Positions 34,430-47,373 of a stretch of DNA of 64,000 nt are shown piece by piece. Numbering within the stretch: the first letter of the stretch is position 1; each line of letters opens with the position of its first letter. A program made the translations under genes and the position numbers. The stretch is taken from NCBI GenBank assembly GCA_900660155.1, contig CABFPE010000166.1, forward strand, positions 485,128 through 549,127. Reading direction: 5' to 3'. The notes beneath the pieces were generated by a model. That model saw only the letters and a list, made by a program, of their open reading frames with translations, did not search any database and had not been told where the DNA came from. This DNA is from Hofstenia miamia (taxonomy: Eukaryota; Xenacoelomorpha; Acoela; Hofsteniidae).

Positions 34430-35350
34430 CGATCCTGTGGTGTAAGTGTTAGTCCTTGTACCCGGTTCCATCCGGTGGGACCGGGACTGGACTAGGTACC
34501 GGAACTGGTCGCACAAGTCTCTATTTCAAGATAGTTTTTCCAAATATTTGGACAATGCTTTGTCTAATATCATACTATTGTAGATTTTTCAGGGGGATTG
34601 CAGAAGTCCGGAATTTCAGAATTTGCTTTGCACTAAAATAGATATAAATTTGATATTCCATCTCCATAGAGGAATCTTTAACAAAAGATGGGATAATGTT
34701 CAATTCAATTGGAAAAATTTAAAGTATCTCATTTGTTGCTAGTACTTTTTATCCTAGCACTAGCACCACTTTGTTGGGGTTACTGAAGAAGGTAACAGAT
34801 TAAATCAGTGGGTGAAACCAAGATCCGGGTTCAAACCATTCCCCTAGAAGTTTGATTTTGAGAAAACTTTGGCGACACCTGGCACGCAGAGTGCTGACTT
34901 GTGCTGGTTCTGATCAGCAGAGTGAAGTCGAAGGCCAAACTTTAGTTGAGAGCGTTGCACCCCTCCCGCTTCTGCCAAACAAAGCTACTAACAATGGTTT
35001 CTAAAAGAGTGCCTGCTGGATGCTATAAAAATCCGAAATTATATTGGAGTACGCGGGCGTACTGCAAAGCATTTAGTGAAAAAAATCCTCCAGTTAAAAG
35101 GCATATTGGTTCATAACTACCTGTGACACAGCAAAGCTGCTTCACAGGAAGGCACAGCAAACGCTGGCCTTGGCCTATCTCATAGGCCAGAGACAGAGAG
35201 TTTCCTCTCTGTATGACTGTCCAATGAGACGCACCCTAACTGGTGCCAGTAGCAGTCTTGCTAATACCCCGTTTACACGTGACACGAGACATGCATGTCT
35301 TGTGTTTTTAATGAGCGAATGTCACGTCTAAACACCCAAAACACGCTACA
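34430..35350. repeat. GC-richer composite repeat block
   Basis: Base composition rises sharply over the AT-rich intron. It contains ggtgggaccgggactggact near 34476, a B-box-like ggttcaaacc near 34835, gctgacttgtgctggttctg near 34893 and gctggccttggcctatctca near 35163. No open frame of note. It looks like one or more inserted SINE-type repeats, but no second copy is present here to define ends. Confidence 0.4.
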
Positions 35351-36506
35351 TTCTCTACTTGAGTGGTAATACATTGAGTAAATTTTCATAAATGGTGGTA
35401 TAGAACAATTTATCATAAGCAAATTGTATGCATTTTTATTTATTACCACATCTGATATTATTTACATGGACGTTAAATAGTAGTGGTCCTAATACTGAAA
35501 CCTTGTGCAACTCTATGACTAATGATCATTGAATGAGATGCTATATTGTTAATTTTTACATATTTTCGTTTATTATTTCAGTAATATCTAATTCAATTTA
35601 GTGCTGATTATGAAAGTTTTATATTAGTTGTAGTTTCTTTATTATAGGTAACTATTATCAATCCAATTAAATACCCTCAATGAATCTAAAAATCTATTTG
35701 ATAATATTGAGTTACCTTTATAAAGTAATGCGTACTGCTTTACACTGCTAATAACATGAATAAGTTTCTTGCATCATTATTCTGAAGCGTAGTAAGATAA
35801 TACTGTATTAGTTGGATATTAGCCGATGAAACTAATTGTGTCTGCTATATAAACACTTATCACATTCAAAATCTTAGAGTGAATTTAGACATAAAGAGTA
35901 TTCATATTGCTGTTTAAGAAAAAGATCCCTAGGTTTAGCAAGAATTAATGTGATTTGAAAATATTTGAACTTATCATCAGTTCTGTTGCACAATGTAGTT
36001 TTGCGGATGATTTAAATTCCTGTATTATTTGATCAGAACCTCACAATTTTTTTTGAAGTTATCAATAAAAATCAAACTGAAATTGATATGGGATCGCAAC
36101 TGACGACAAACATCACCACAGAAGAAGATGAACTGACATAAATAATGTTGGATGAAATAGCCAATTCAATGTTTAAAAATTTATATTGGGAAGCACTTTG
36201 TGTGTTTTTGGCTGAATCAACTATCAGGGTTAATAAAAAATAATAAGTTCAGATATAGTTTGTTGCAAACACATATTCTAAATCAATATTTGTAATAACG
36301 TTTTTTATTTCTTTGAAAATGTCGTCCTTTACCCTAGATTCAAATGAGAGCTTACATTGCTGTTGCAGAAATGATATTTTTTATCTTGATTTGTTTGATT
36401 TTTCAATTTGATTGTTTGGCTGGAATGGACTACCCAATGATTGCCTAACTATCATAAAATTCAATTATGATAAAATTGCCATCAGTAATATTTAATATAT
36501 ATTTAG

Positions 36507-36942
36507 GCGAAATTGAAACACAATGCTTCCGAAATATTTATTGGTATAACAATGGCTGGTTTAGACATTGGAACTTTATTAGTGAATCTAATATTCTTCA
36601 AATTCTCGGTTTCAGATAACCCACCAAAGATGTACATCATTATCTTTGGGGTTATATCAGGTTTGGCTGTAGTAGCTTTCGGAGTAACTGATTATATTCC
36701 TTATCAGTCAATTTATGAGATAATTCAGCTTATCCTTCGTGTGATATCAGGAATTGGAACAGGCGTAAATTTTTGTATGGGCGTGGTTTTTCTTTCTGCA
36801 ATGGCTGATTCAGTTAACAGTAAAGCAGCACTTGTTACTTCAATGTTTACTTTCTATTACACTGGAGTTTCAATTGCTCCATTTGTTGGTACCATTCTGT
36901 TCTATTTCTTAGGATACACCAACATATTGATACTAATAGGAT
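36507..36942 (+). CDS. SLC18B1-like MFS transporter, copy B, exon 2 (TM2-TM6)
   Basis: Acceptor atttag at 36501-36506, donor gtaagtatt at 36943; 436 bases, the same length as copy A's exon 2, with the same phases (0 in, 1 out). It encodes AKLKHNASEIFIGITMAGLD, MYIIIFGVISGLAVVAFGVT, LRVISGIGTGVNFCMGVVFL and TFYYTGVSIAPFVGTILFYF. It lies in the N-terminal half of the major facilitator fold, made of TM2 to the start of TM6. No stops. About three-quarters of residues match copy A by eye, clearly less than the 5' part of exon 3. Confidence 0.9.
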
Positions 36943-38695
36943 GTAAGTATTTTTTTCAGTTTTTTAAAAACCTAAAAAATATATTAACTATATAATCAGT
37001 TATTAGTATTGATGATTTTATACATTATCATTAAAAAAAAAGACGTGATTGACGATTAACAGGAAAATTCAAGAAATATTTGTGCATAAAGTTATTTATT
37101 TGCTACATTTTTAAAAGATGCCATAAAATAAGACAACAGTTATGAAAGACAACGTGACATAACAACCATGATAATAGAATATTCATAGAGTCCACTGGGC
37201 AGAAATTCAACAACCAAATTACTCTTACATATTTTCAGCGTCAAAAATGTTTTTGCAGCTTTTACTCTATAAGTTCTATGCAAAACATTGTGGTCTGAAT
37301 AACCTTGCATTAATGTATGAAACTAAGCATGACTTCATTGGAGAATTTAAGATCTTATAGTTTTTGTTGTGCTTTTGTACTAATTCTTTAAAAAACTTTA
37401 GATAAATTGAATGTCAACATTGGAAGGTGTTGCAATTTATTTATATCCATTAATTTTCTTACCAATTTCTAACATATTATCTACCATATATCTGAAGAAT
37501 TAAAAATCACAAATCTAAAATTAAATATTATATAAAAGGCATATTGACATGCAGCATATCACTTCACATTTGTCCTACTGTATAACCATATGAAATGACT
37601 AGTTCAAACAAAAGTTCTTGTATGTTATCCAAAGTGAATATTTGAATTTTCAGTCAGTTGTTGTTATGCAAAGCTTAATTGATTAACGCTGTTTGGCATC
37701 TAATCACTACTGCACATTGATTCTTTGTGCATTCAGGGTGCCAACCCTCTCCTATTTCAATTTTATTTTGTAGCGAAAAGTTCTTATTTAAATTATATAT
37801 TCTCTTAGTTTTGCAGTAAATTCCGATTGTCTCAAAGAACATCATTTGGAATACAAAAATCATATTTTTATATATCGTTTGTACAGTGAAGGCAATCCGT
37901 GAAGAACGCTTCTAGCTTTTCTCATATTTAGAATTATACAGAAGTTTTTTGGGACTTTCGAGACTTCTTGTTGGATAATAGAGATTCATTGGCCTATTAA
38001 TTTAACTTTGGAGCTAATGCAAAGGATCTTTAATTCATTCCTTTCTGATGGACACATCAGTTCGCGAGCGATTAGTTCTGTCTGAAATTGGAATTTGTTG
38101 ATTAAACAGCTTGTTTTCTAATATACTTTGATAAAGAAGTTTATTTCCGTGTGAAAATTATCAATAATTTGCAATCATAATAATATGGGAATTGTAAAAC
38201 ATGCTCAGAAAAACCATGAGGTCATTTTAAATAGCGCAAATTCATGAATAGATTGGCAAATAGAAACTTTGGCAATAGTATTGATTACAGGGACGTAGCA
38301 AGAAGTGTGAATTGGAGACGGGCAAATTCAAATTGGCCAAGTTTTAAACAGATTAACCTTGTAATGTGTGAAATTACAATATTCAATGATACAATTGCTT
38401 TGGAAGAAGATCTGATGGCGGCTGCCTGGTGTCCCCCTCCCCCTTGTTTGTGCCCCTGATCTATTTTAAATAATATACATTTGTTGGAACACACAATTTT
38501 TAGGTACTTCTCCACAATAAGTAATTATTTTAGTGTGTCACAATTAATTGGCAATCATAAGCTCAGGCTGAAAATATGAATGGCAGAGCAAGTTTTTAAT
38601 AAATAATAAATATAATTCTTCTATAATAGTAATGTCATACAACTCAAGCTACCCCATCAAGAAGTCTTTTATTAAGTTAACCTAATCCATTTTAG
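36943..38695 (+). other. Intron 2 of transporter B
   Basis: GT-AG intron of 1.75 kb. A GC-richer patch at 38286-38460 begins acagggacgtagcaag and holds tgtccccctcccccttgttt, matching the dispersed GTAGC/C-run repeat style. The last 25 bases before the acceptor (ttaacctaatccattttag) are nearly identical to the corresponding intron end of copy A. Confidence 0.8.
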
Positions 38696-39396
38696 TCCTA
38701 TCTATAATTCCATCATTGGGTCTTCTGCCTGTTCCATCACAAGTACAAGAAGATAACAAGGATTTCAAAACACCTACAAAAAATTCTGCACTTAGAATTT
38801 TCAAGAATTTCAATATCTTAGTTGTGGCTTATTGCCAACTTGCAATTTTTAGCCTTTGGGGTTTCATTGACGCTAGTCTTGCACTTTTGCTTTTCAGCCA
38901 ATTCGGAAAAAGCCAGACCTCAATAGGTTTCGTATTCAGCACAGGAACTTTTCTTGCATTGCTAAGTTCATTTTTATCAGTGTACATTAACAGTCTCTCA
39001 CTTTATAAAATGAACTATGTAATATCAATGTCTACACAAGTAATTGCTATGGCAACAATATCATTTTCAGTTTTTTTTCACATATTTTATGGCGTATTTT
39101 TTTCCTACTGCTTGCATTCATTTGCAAGGTCAATGGCAAGTGGATCAAATATGCTCTACTTTAAGGATTTGATAGATCTAGAATTTCGTAATTGCCCTTT
39201 GGAAAACAGTATGTGCATTGCAACAGCTACCTCGAATATTTTTGCAACTATGGGAAGGATGCTTGGACTTTTTTTGTTTGGAGGAATACTAGTTGAGCAG
39301 CTAGGGATAGTTGTTGTAATAAATGTACTGTTGGTGCTATTGGTTTTGGCAGAGATTGGTCAATGCTTTGTTTTATGGGAAAATCGTAATAGATAA
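38696..39396 (+). CDS. SLC18B1-like MFS transporter, copy B, exon 3 (TM6-TM12, stop)
   Basis: Acceptor ccattttag; the first two bases complete the split codon from 36942. It encodes LSIIPSLGLLPVPSQVQEDN, then TM7 (WGFIDASLALLLF), TM8 (IGFVFSTGTFLALLSSFL), TM9, TM10 (FYGVFFSYCLHSFARSMASG), TM11 (NIFATMGRMLGLFLFGGI) and TM12 (VVVINVLLVLLVLAEIGQ), with a stop at 39394-39396. With exons 1 and 2 the product is 412 aa, 12 predicted membrane segments, the usual size for the family. An AATAAA at 39415-39420 could serve polyadenylation. Likely a vesicular or plasma-membrane organic cation/polyamine transporter by family; substrate unproven. Confidence 0.9.
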
Positions 39397-42300
39397 GTTT
39401 TAAATTTAGGAATTAATAAATGTATTGCAAGAATATTCAAAGATTTAGCCGAAATATTTAAAAAGTTGTTAATTGCAAAACAATTCGAAATGGGTATATG
39501 GATGTATATAATGTAATTTTATGTTTGTATGATATTGCAAAAGTCTTGCAATAAAGACACAAGCTTCTGTTTTCAGCTTTACATGTGTTAATGGTTTTAA
39601 ATTATTCCAAATCATGCTAGAACTGACATGGTGAAGATCATGGAAATAGTACATGACTTCCCAATGAGTGCATAACTACCCAAAATTATAATTTTTTTTG
39701 CACCCAGAACAATGAATCAGCTCGTGACGGAAAGATATTTTTTGTGCAAAGCTATAGGAACTTGACAATCCACAAACAACTTATTGAAAGCATGGTTCAT
39801 CATAAAGTAGGGTTTGGTGACGGGATAATTAGACTTTAGAGTGAAGAATTAAGATTGAAACAATGCGGTTCTTCATTATATATACATATTTATCCGCGCC
39901 TAAGACTTTAATTATAGTAAAATTTATGTAATAATGAGGAATAATGGTAAAAATTATTAAAAAGTATAATCTATGCCTAGTAGCAGGACCATTGACACTC
40001 TTTTACCATTTAGAACCAATTGGTTTCTTAATATTTAATGGAATAAATGTTTCAACTATTCCAATATTTGGTGATAAGATAGTGGACTAACCCTAAATGA
40101 ATATAATATTTTTCATATACGTATTTTATAGAAGAACTACATTAAGTTATGATGAAAATGGCATATACTTGTAAAAGTGATTTCAACTTTTTGAAATTCC
40201 GCTTTGTGCTCATAGTTCAAAGAAAAATAAATTCCTCGAAAAATATTCTGTCTCATTGATGAACCTACTTAGGAGTCACACATGACACATTTCAATAAAA
40301 TAATAATTCATTATTGAATGAGTAGTATCCATTTTAACAGAGTAAATGAAATTATGTTATTGCTTGACCAGCCCCAGTATACCTTTATTGCTCCTCCTGA
40401 CAAAGACTTTGCTGAAAAAGCAGTGAAGGCATTTTTGGCAGGCAAAATTCTATTGAAAAAATGAGATACTCTACCATGCAGAATGTTGATAAAGGGTGTA
40501 ATGGTGTAGCATAATCTCATTAATTTCTGATTTTCTCAACTAAGAATAAAAAAGATCAAAAAAAATAATTAACAAATTAATAATTTAGAACAAACCTCGT
40601 ACATTGGAAATTGAGTATAATATTTGTTCTTATTTTTTTAAATTGAATTTTAAACACTATTTGAGGGAATTGGGACTTTTGCAGGCAATCAGATTTAAGG
40701 TCATACTATTTTCTGCACACATTCAATTATGGAATATAAATAATATGGTTATCTTTAAAGAATATGAAACACTTAAAAAATTATCTGGTTTACATTGAAA
40801 TGTGTACGTGAATGAGAGTCAATGTAAAATATAATTGGTTCCGCTTTATCTAAACGAATTTTAGAAGATATTCTAAAGGAACACTCGGTAAAAACGGCGT
40901 TTTTAGAACGCCCTGAATAACCCCTAGATTCGCCATTGAGACATGCATGCACGTACAGTACTCATTTTCAACCTTTTAAGATCTTACACTTTACGAATTC
41001 GCTAAACTTATTTGAGAAAACTAAACATCCCACATTGAATGAAATCTAATCCTAAATATGAAGGAAAAATTAAATTTATAATAAATCTCGAACTTAATGT
41101 CTCAAAATTTTATTTAAACTTGAGTGATAGAATTCTCAATTTACATATAGTTTAAAAAATCTCAATCGGACTCAATTTTTTTAAAAAATACGTGAGCTCA
41201 GATGGAGCAACTTGATACATACTAAAAGTACTTCTCTGATTCATTTGGAAATATAGTTATGACTGTTTTCTTCACACTCGAAATTTCAAATGCAAAGAAG
41301 CAGTAGATGAAGTTAAAAAATCAAGTATAAACACCGATCTCATATTTACCCATGAGTTTTATTCAATATTTGAATTTTTCCTTCATGAGGTCAGCGATCT
41401 GCTAAATGATACTACCTAGTTGAAGTAAGCAAACAATTCAGAATACTGAGAACATTAACCTTAAGTTATGGAAGCTGATGAGAATATGATGAAATGTCAG
41501 TATATCTCCAATTCCTACTAATATATTTATAAAAATAGCTTATCTCATATGCATTGACACAAAAGATAATATAAGGTTCCACATTGTATTGAATTTGTGA
41601 ACTAAATGCATATATATACTGTATATAGAGTAATAATTTAATGTTCATAATATAAACAGCTTATCAAGTTTTAGTAGTTATAATGTATAAATGTCATTAC
41701 AATATAATGCTAAGGTACCAAAATTGAAATTTTTTTTCTGTGAGGTCTTAATATATTTTGTCCGGGGCGATATGCTTGGTTTTTCAATGATTTCCTCTTG
41801 TAAACATCTCTCCATAACCACCAACAATAATGCAATAAAATGTTTATATCCAATCTTCTTTTCCTTGGTTCCTAGAACCACCGCACATGCATTTAAACCG
41901 ATTTATGCACTCTCTATTCACGCAATCGAACGGTTAAATGTTCATGAAAGGAATAAATTTAAGCGTAATATAACATATGAAACATAAATAAAAAAGGTTA
42001 AAGTAATACTGTGTAGTGCACACACCGACTAAATAATGAAATTTTTATTTGCTGCTCAACAGAAGTTTTAAGGTTCAAAATATAAATATTACAAAAATTT
42101 TCTTGTAGACACCACTTTCTCGGGGGAGGCCCACGCCCCCACCCCTCTGGCGACGCGCCTGATGTTAGATTTTAAAGCTTGGAAATATTACGCTCTGATT
42201 AAATATTTTAATATCATCTGTATACACATTAAGCTATGCACTACTTTCTAAAGCATCATACAACTATAATAAATTTAGTAAATAATATTTTCTTGAGTAA

Positions 42301-42787
42301 GAATATTTTCGTTATTTTCAATATTATTTATTAATAAATTATTTCTACAATTACGTATAATTTTCTTAAAAATTTAATAAGTCTTAGCTTGCATGAAGTT
42401 GCAAAAATTAACTTCTTTCTTAGCATGATTTCTGAAAGGTTAAGGAAGTCAACGAAAAGAGACGAGCTATCTGAGTAGTCAGCAATCAATTCATCTGATA
42501 CCAATATTTTATATTAAATACGAACATCAGTAGACAGCTATTATTCATGACTAATGTTTATGTGTGAATTATATACAAAAAAAATGTCTATGTAATGACA
42601 TATATTTATTTTAACATAAAAAGTACAAAACATGATTATTTATACTATAAACTAGCTAATTTTAAATTTTACAGTCGAAATATACTCTGAAAACGAATGC
42701 AATGATAGTTTAGAATTGTTTATTTATCTTTGAATGTGATAATTGGTAGAAAGTTGGATAAGTATTGCTCTTACAAAAAAGTTGGTC
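39397..42787. other. Non-coding, no recognised gene
   Basis: AT-rich flank downstream of transporter B. A G-run/C-run scrap lies at 42118-42165 (ctcgggggaggcccacgccc), like the dispersed repeat noted elsewhere. Short open frames (for example 40604-40798 and 41691-41987) have no domain signal. Confidence 0.5.
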
Positions 42788-43400
42788 AGGGCACACTGCT
42801 ACATGAAAAACATTTGTCATTTAATTAATTAACTACTAAAGTTGGCGAAAGGGGTGCTACATGAACAATTTTATTGTCTGAACGGACAACTTTTGTCACC
42901 AACTTTTGTTGGTCCGAACGCACAACTTTAGTCTAGAAAATTATTCCCGATTTTGATGTGAAATAATGGTGCTACATGAACGATTTTCGTTGGCCAACAT
43001 AAATTGGCAACAAAAGTTGTTCATGTAGCATGGGTTTAAGCGGAGGAAAACTGAATTGATTTGCTTCAAAATAAGTGTTGTGCAATAATTCAACTGCCAT
43101 TTTGCTTTACAACAAAGTGAAATAGTGCGATTTAAACAAGAAGGCTACAAGAACAACTTTTATCACCAATTTTTGTTGGCAATTAAAATCGTTCATGTAA
43201 CATCCCCTCCACAACTTTTGTCTAAAACTAATTAAATGACTAAAGTTGTTTGTGTAGTATACCAAATCAACACCAAATTTGGCGACAAAATTTTTCCTTC
43301 GGACGACAGAAATTGCTGACAAAAGTTGGCAATAAAAGTTGTTCCTTTCGACGACAAAAATCGGCGACAAAAGTAGTTGTTTGTGTAGCAAGTGCTTTAG
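42788..43400. mobile_element. Foldback/MITE-like element with ACAACTTTTGTCGCCAA phrase
   Basis: The ends pair imperfectly: left GGGCACACTGCTACATGA, right (reverse-complemented) AAAGCACTTGCTACACAA. Inside, GCTACATGAACAA and ACAACTTTTGTC / GGCGACAAAAGTTG occur repeatedly in both orientations (about 42872, 42888, 42971, 43013, 43145, 43206, 43320, 43365), so the element can fold on itself. No coding sequence; the minus-strand open frame at 43107-43391 is a by-product of the repeats. Confidence 0.7.
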
Positions 43401-45960
43401 TCAGCAGTAAATTATCGTAGATGATATTAATATGTTTTGGTGTAAATCGTGCTTGAAATAGACACTTTCAATTTTTCTATTGAAAAATCAACGTCGGGAA
43501 TAAAATTTTTGTAAATCTTGGCAAGTTCTTTAAGAGATCAACAACATAATATGTAATTGTGAAATGTCAGACAAAGCCTTCCTAACAGCGATTGATCGTA
43601 GATGCTTTTCTAGATGATAAAGAAACGTCATACTTTATTATTTCATTTTCTCACTAAAGGTATTAACATAGAATAGTTCAAACGCGGGAAATTGAAGATA
43701 ATATTTCTCAGATTATTAAATGAATCTATTTAATTTCTTCTTATGAAATGATTTAGGTATCGGGAAAAATGTACCGCTCCACTTAAAATGCATGAAACCT
43801 GTTAAATTATCTAACAGTGTTTCCCAATAACATTGATATCTCTCTCCACTCTAGGTTTTAATTCAGTCCTTGATGCTGACATTTTTCTTAAACTACATGG
43901 ATGTATGATTTTCCTTTAAATGATTTTCAGTACACATTTATAGTAATTAATTTTAAATTGTGACTGCTTTTAAATTATATCGCAAAATTTAGCATCAAGC
44001 TCAATACTGCATTGAACTTTAAGCAAACTTTTTGATGAATTCAAAGAGCAGAGTAGACTCTACCTTCAAGAAATTCAAATGCTCTAGAAAAGCACTTGAA
44101 ATTCTCCAAAGATTCGCACTTTTTCTATTAGAATCTACTCCATTAATACATCCTTAGAATTTCCATGAAATTTATTGGTAAAAATTTCGATGTAGAACAG
44201 CAATATTGTAACAGCCGCGTATGCTTTTCTTTGATGAAATTCAATGAACAAGCAGCATATATTTGAGACATTGAATAATGCTTTAATTGAATATCGTTAA
44301 GTCACTGCAGATGAATTCACAAAATTTTATTTTAGTCAAGTAATTGAACTTAGTCCAAATCCTGTCCCATATCAGCTCAAGGAAAGCATTTGGTTCCATG
44401 GTCCTAAGGCACAACTATTATTTTGGCGAAATTGGTGAAACTTATTAGTATTAATTCGAAATTTGTTCATTATTGGTCGCAGTCTCACAGAAATACTTAG
44501 TCCCACCGATAGCAACCAATAACTAACTGAATGATTCCCGAAAATCAAATTTTTTCTATTACTTTTAGTAATATTTTCTGAATGTGCGTAATGGCGTTAA
44601 TTGCATACATTTTAAAAATGTGACATTTTTTAAATAACATTTTATTTCTCAGATCATTACCAACGTTTTTAAGCCAATTTCAGTAATTAATCCGCAATTT
44701 GAACCAATTTGCAAGGCAAGCATTTAATTAGGACATTACAATTTGCTCATTGCTTCACATTTAAATTTTTCCGTTGTAAAAGATCCACGCAAAATTCAAT
44801 ACAATAACCTAAATTTAAAACATGATATTTATCATTTAAATCAATCAGAAACATTTTTTTTCAAGCAGTACCGGAAACAGAATTATATTTGTCTCGTATA
44901 TGATATATAGTTTTTTTCGCATTTGTTACCTCACGGATTCCTTAAACAATATTCTTAAATTTAAAATTATAAGAATTGGTAATGAAAGATTAAATTTTTC
45001 TACGAATGTGCTACCAACTCAGTCAAAAAATCAAATATAACGTGGATAATTTCAGAGTGATATATTTTGAAATAAATTTTAAAAATCTTTGAGCAATTAA
45101 ATGTGATTTCCATCAACTTCAACTGCAATTTTCTGCTCTAAGTTTCTATTCTAAGTTTCTCAATCTTGAAAAACTTTGTTATCTACCTCAAGTTTTCTAT
45201 CATCGACATGCCTTCAATTGTTATTCGACAAATTCTTATTCAATATTTCGAAATGCACAATTTATTGACTGCCTTACCAAAAATTGTAAATATTTGAATT
45301 AATACAAACTATTGGATTTTGAGCAGAGTTTTACAGAACGATTACTTTCTGTTTAAGAAATTTTAAACAAATTTAAGATATAACCGATTAGGGAAGAAAA
45401 AACTACAGAAATCATTAGCAATTTTTTTTGAAAAAGATTTATAAAAAGAACTGCAGACCTAATCAAATTTTTATAATAATATTACAGGTAACTTTCTGAA
45501 AAAAATCGTATCTGGGTTTTTCATAAATAAATAAATTTTTCATGGTTTATTATTTACACTAATTTGGTTACATATAAATATTTGAATGTACGAGCCGCTA
45601 ATGCCAAGTTGTCTAAAGTTATTTTGAAGTTGTCAAATTCATAAATTAACTATTATGATTTCCTTAAACTCTAAATAGATTGAGTATTGCAACTATATTA
45701 GAGTTCAAATCAGCAATGTCTGTATCATATTTGATTTTATCAAAAATAAGTTTTCACATTAATTGTTGATGTATCTTCTCAATGAACCTTTATGAAAATT
45801 ATTTTTATTAATTAACTCCAAGATAGAATTTTGTAATGAAATATGGTAGTTTATTCTGTGACTTTTTGAACTCTATTTTAAATCAAGACATTTAATCAAA
45901 GTTTTCGTAAGGCTTTTGATTATACAGTCATCCATTTTCATTTCTATGCAACTATATACA
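43401..45960. other. Non-coding, no recognised feature
   Basis: AT-rich DNA; no open frame with domain signal, no repeat structure or element ends seen. Confidence 0.5.
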
Positions 45961-46760
45961 AAGAATAAAACTTCCCGATGGTAGTTTTATATTTGCAAAA
46001 CTCATTAAAACTAATATTCCTAAAGGTACTCTTTATCTGTTAAGCAAGTATAAAAATTCTGTTAAATTTGTTGACAACACTGCGGTTTAGCAAATCCTTT
46101 ATCATAACTCAAGTAATAACGATCTATTTTTTAAAGAACTAATAGACTGGTGCAAGAAAAGTAAGGCTTCTCTCAATGCTAATAAATCTAAAGCACTTAC
46201 CATATCCTTTTAAAGGGATTTCATTGTATTGATGACAGCATAATTAAAAGCGTTTTTCAGCTAAACACTTCGTTGTTGAAATTCAAATTGATTTGAATTT
46301 GGGAAATCATGTCAAATATACTATAACTAAAGCAGCTAAAAGATTCCAATTAATTCACCGTCTTAAATTTAGTTAAATCCATATAAAGGAAATCATAATG
46401 GCTTATGTATCCATGATGCTAACAATTTTAGAATATTGTACACCATTCTGGCACTCATCTCTTACTAAATACCAAACAAATGACAATGAAAATATACAGA
46501 AGCTAGCTTTAAACACAATTTTCCTTCATTTATCATACCATGATGCTCTTTCATTAGCCAAACTCAACATTATAAAAGAACGCAGGCTAAATCATTGCAA
46601 CCAACTATGGAAAATGATAGAAAATAAATACCACCATTTTTACAATCTACTACCTCCTTCCTTTATATCAATATACAACCTCCGTCATGGTCGAGATTTT
46701 CATTTACCAATCTTATCAACCGTCTCCAAAAAATTCTTTGGTATGCCCCCAAATCAATAA
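45961..46760 (+). pseudogene. LINE reverse transcriptase C-terminal fragment
   Basis: Pieces read KNSVKFVDNTAV (decayed YxDD region, normally FADDTA) near 46050, FFKELIDWCKKSKASLNANK near 46130, then an open frame 46398-46760 with LEYCTPFWHSSLTKYQ, NIQKLALNTIF and LSLAKLNIIKERR, the LEYxxPVWHxSLTxxQ...IQKRAL block found after the RT in Jockey/CR1-type LINEs. Stops lie in the upstream half. A ttacttacttactta run near 46880 may be tail sequence. Not demonstrably the same copy as the fragment at 26 kb. Confidence 0.82.
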
Positions 46761-47373
46761 CGATTTTCCTGTCCACTATGTCTAAATTTTCAGATACTAG
46801 ATATAATATTTTTGTTTTTTTGTTTTATAATTATATTGCTGTTATTCAACCTGTTAGCTTGCGAGCAATGAAATCACTTAGTTACTTACTTACTTATCCC
46901 AGGGCCTAACATTTATTCAAGAATGCACATTTGATAAAATATATTATTACAAAACTGCATAAGCAACACCTATTTTGGTCAAATATAGAATCAAATTAAA
47001 TATTAATTTTTTCTCACATTATATGAGAATACTCAAAGTAATTAAATTACAGAAATTATTGTGGCATAATCACATGTGTGGTCAAGTTGAGAGAAAAAGT
47101 GGGAACTTATAAGACTCAATTGTAGTAATAATTAATTGTACACACATGTTTATTATACTTTGATTTGTAAAAATTTATTAAAGCAGTATTTCATATTAAT
47201 TTGCTCAGCAGTACTTTGGCAAAAATCATAGGACAAAGTCGTGCATGCTAATTAATGCTGACGTGCGTAATTAATGCAGATGAAGAAAAGTCAAAAATAG
47301 TCAACAACGTTAAAGAACAAGTACTAGCCGTTTGTTTAATTGTTTACTGAAATTTAGTATAAATTTGCAATAA
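46761..47373. other. Non-coding, no recognised feature
   Basis: AT-rich sequence between a LINE fragment and a foldback element; nothing supported. Confidence 0.5.

Larger units (their letters stand above)
29098..36506 (+). other. Intron 1 of transporter B (7.4 kb)
   Basis: It runs from gtaagt at 29098 to atttag at 36501-36506 and hosts a Tc1-like element (29640-31006), a tRNA-like sequence (31353-31432), a short G/C-run repeat (32745-32825) and a GC-richer composite block (34430-35350). Stretches 31450-32740, 32830-34420 and 35360-36500 are AT-rich with nothing recognised. Confidence 0.8.

Noticed and set aside
42788-43400. CRISPR-like array (repeated phrases)
   Set aside because: Spacing is irregular, copies are in both orientations, and the context is eukaryotic.
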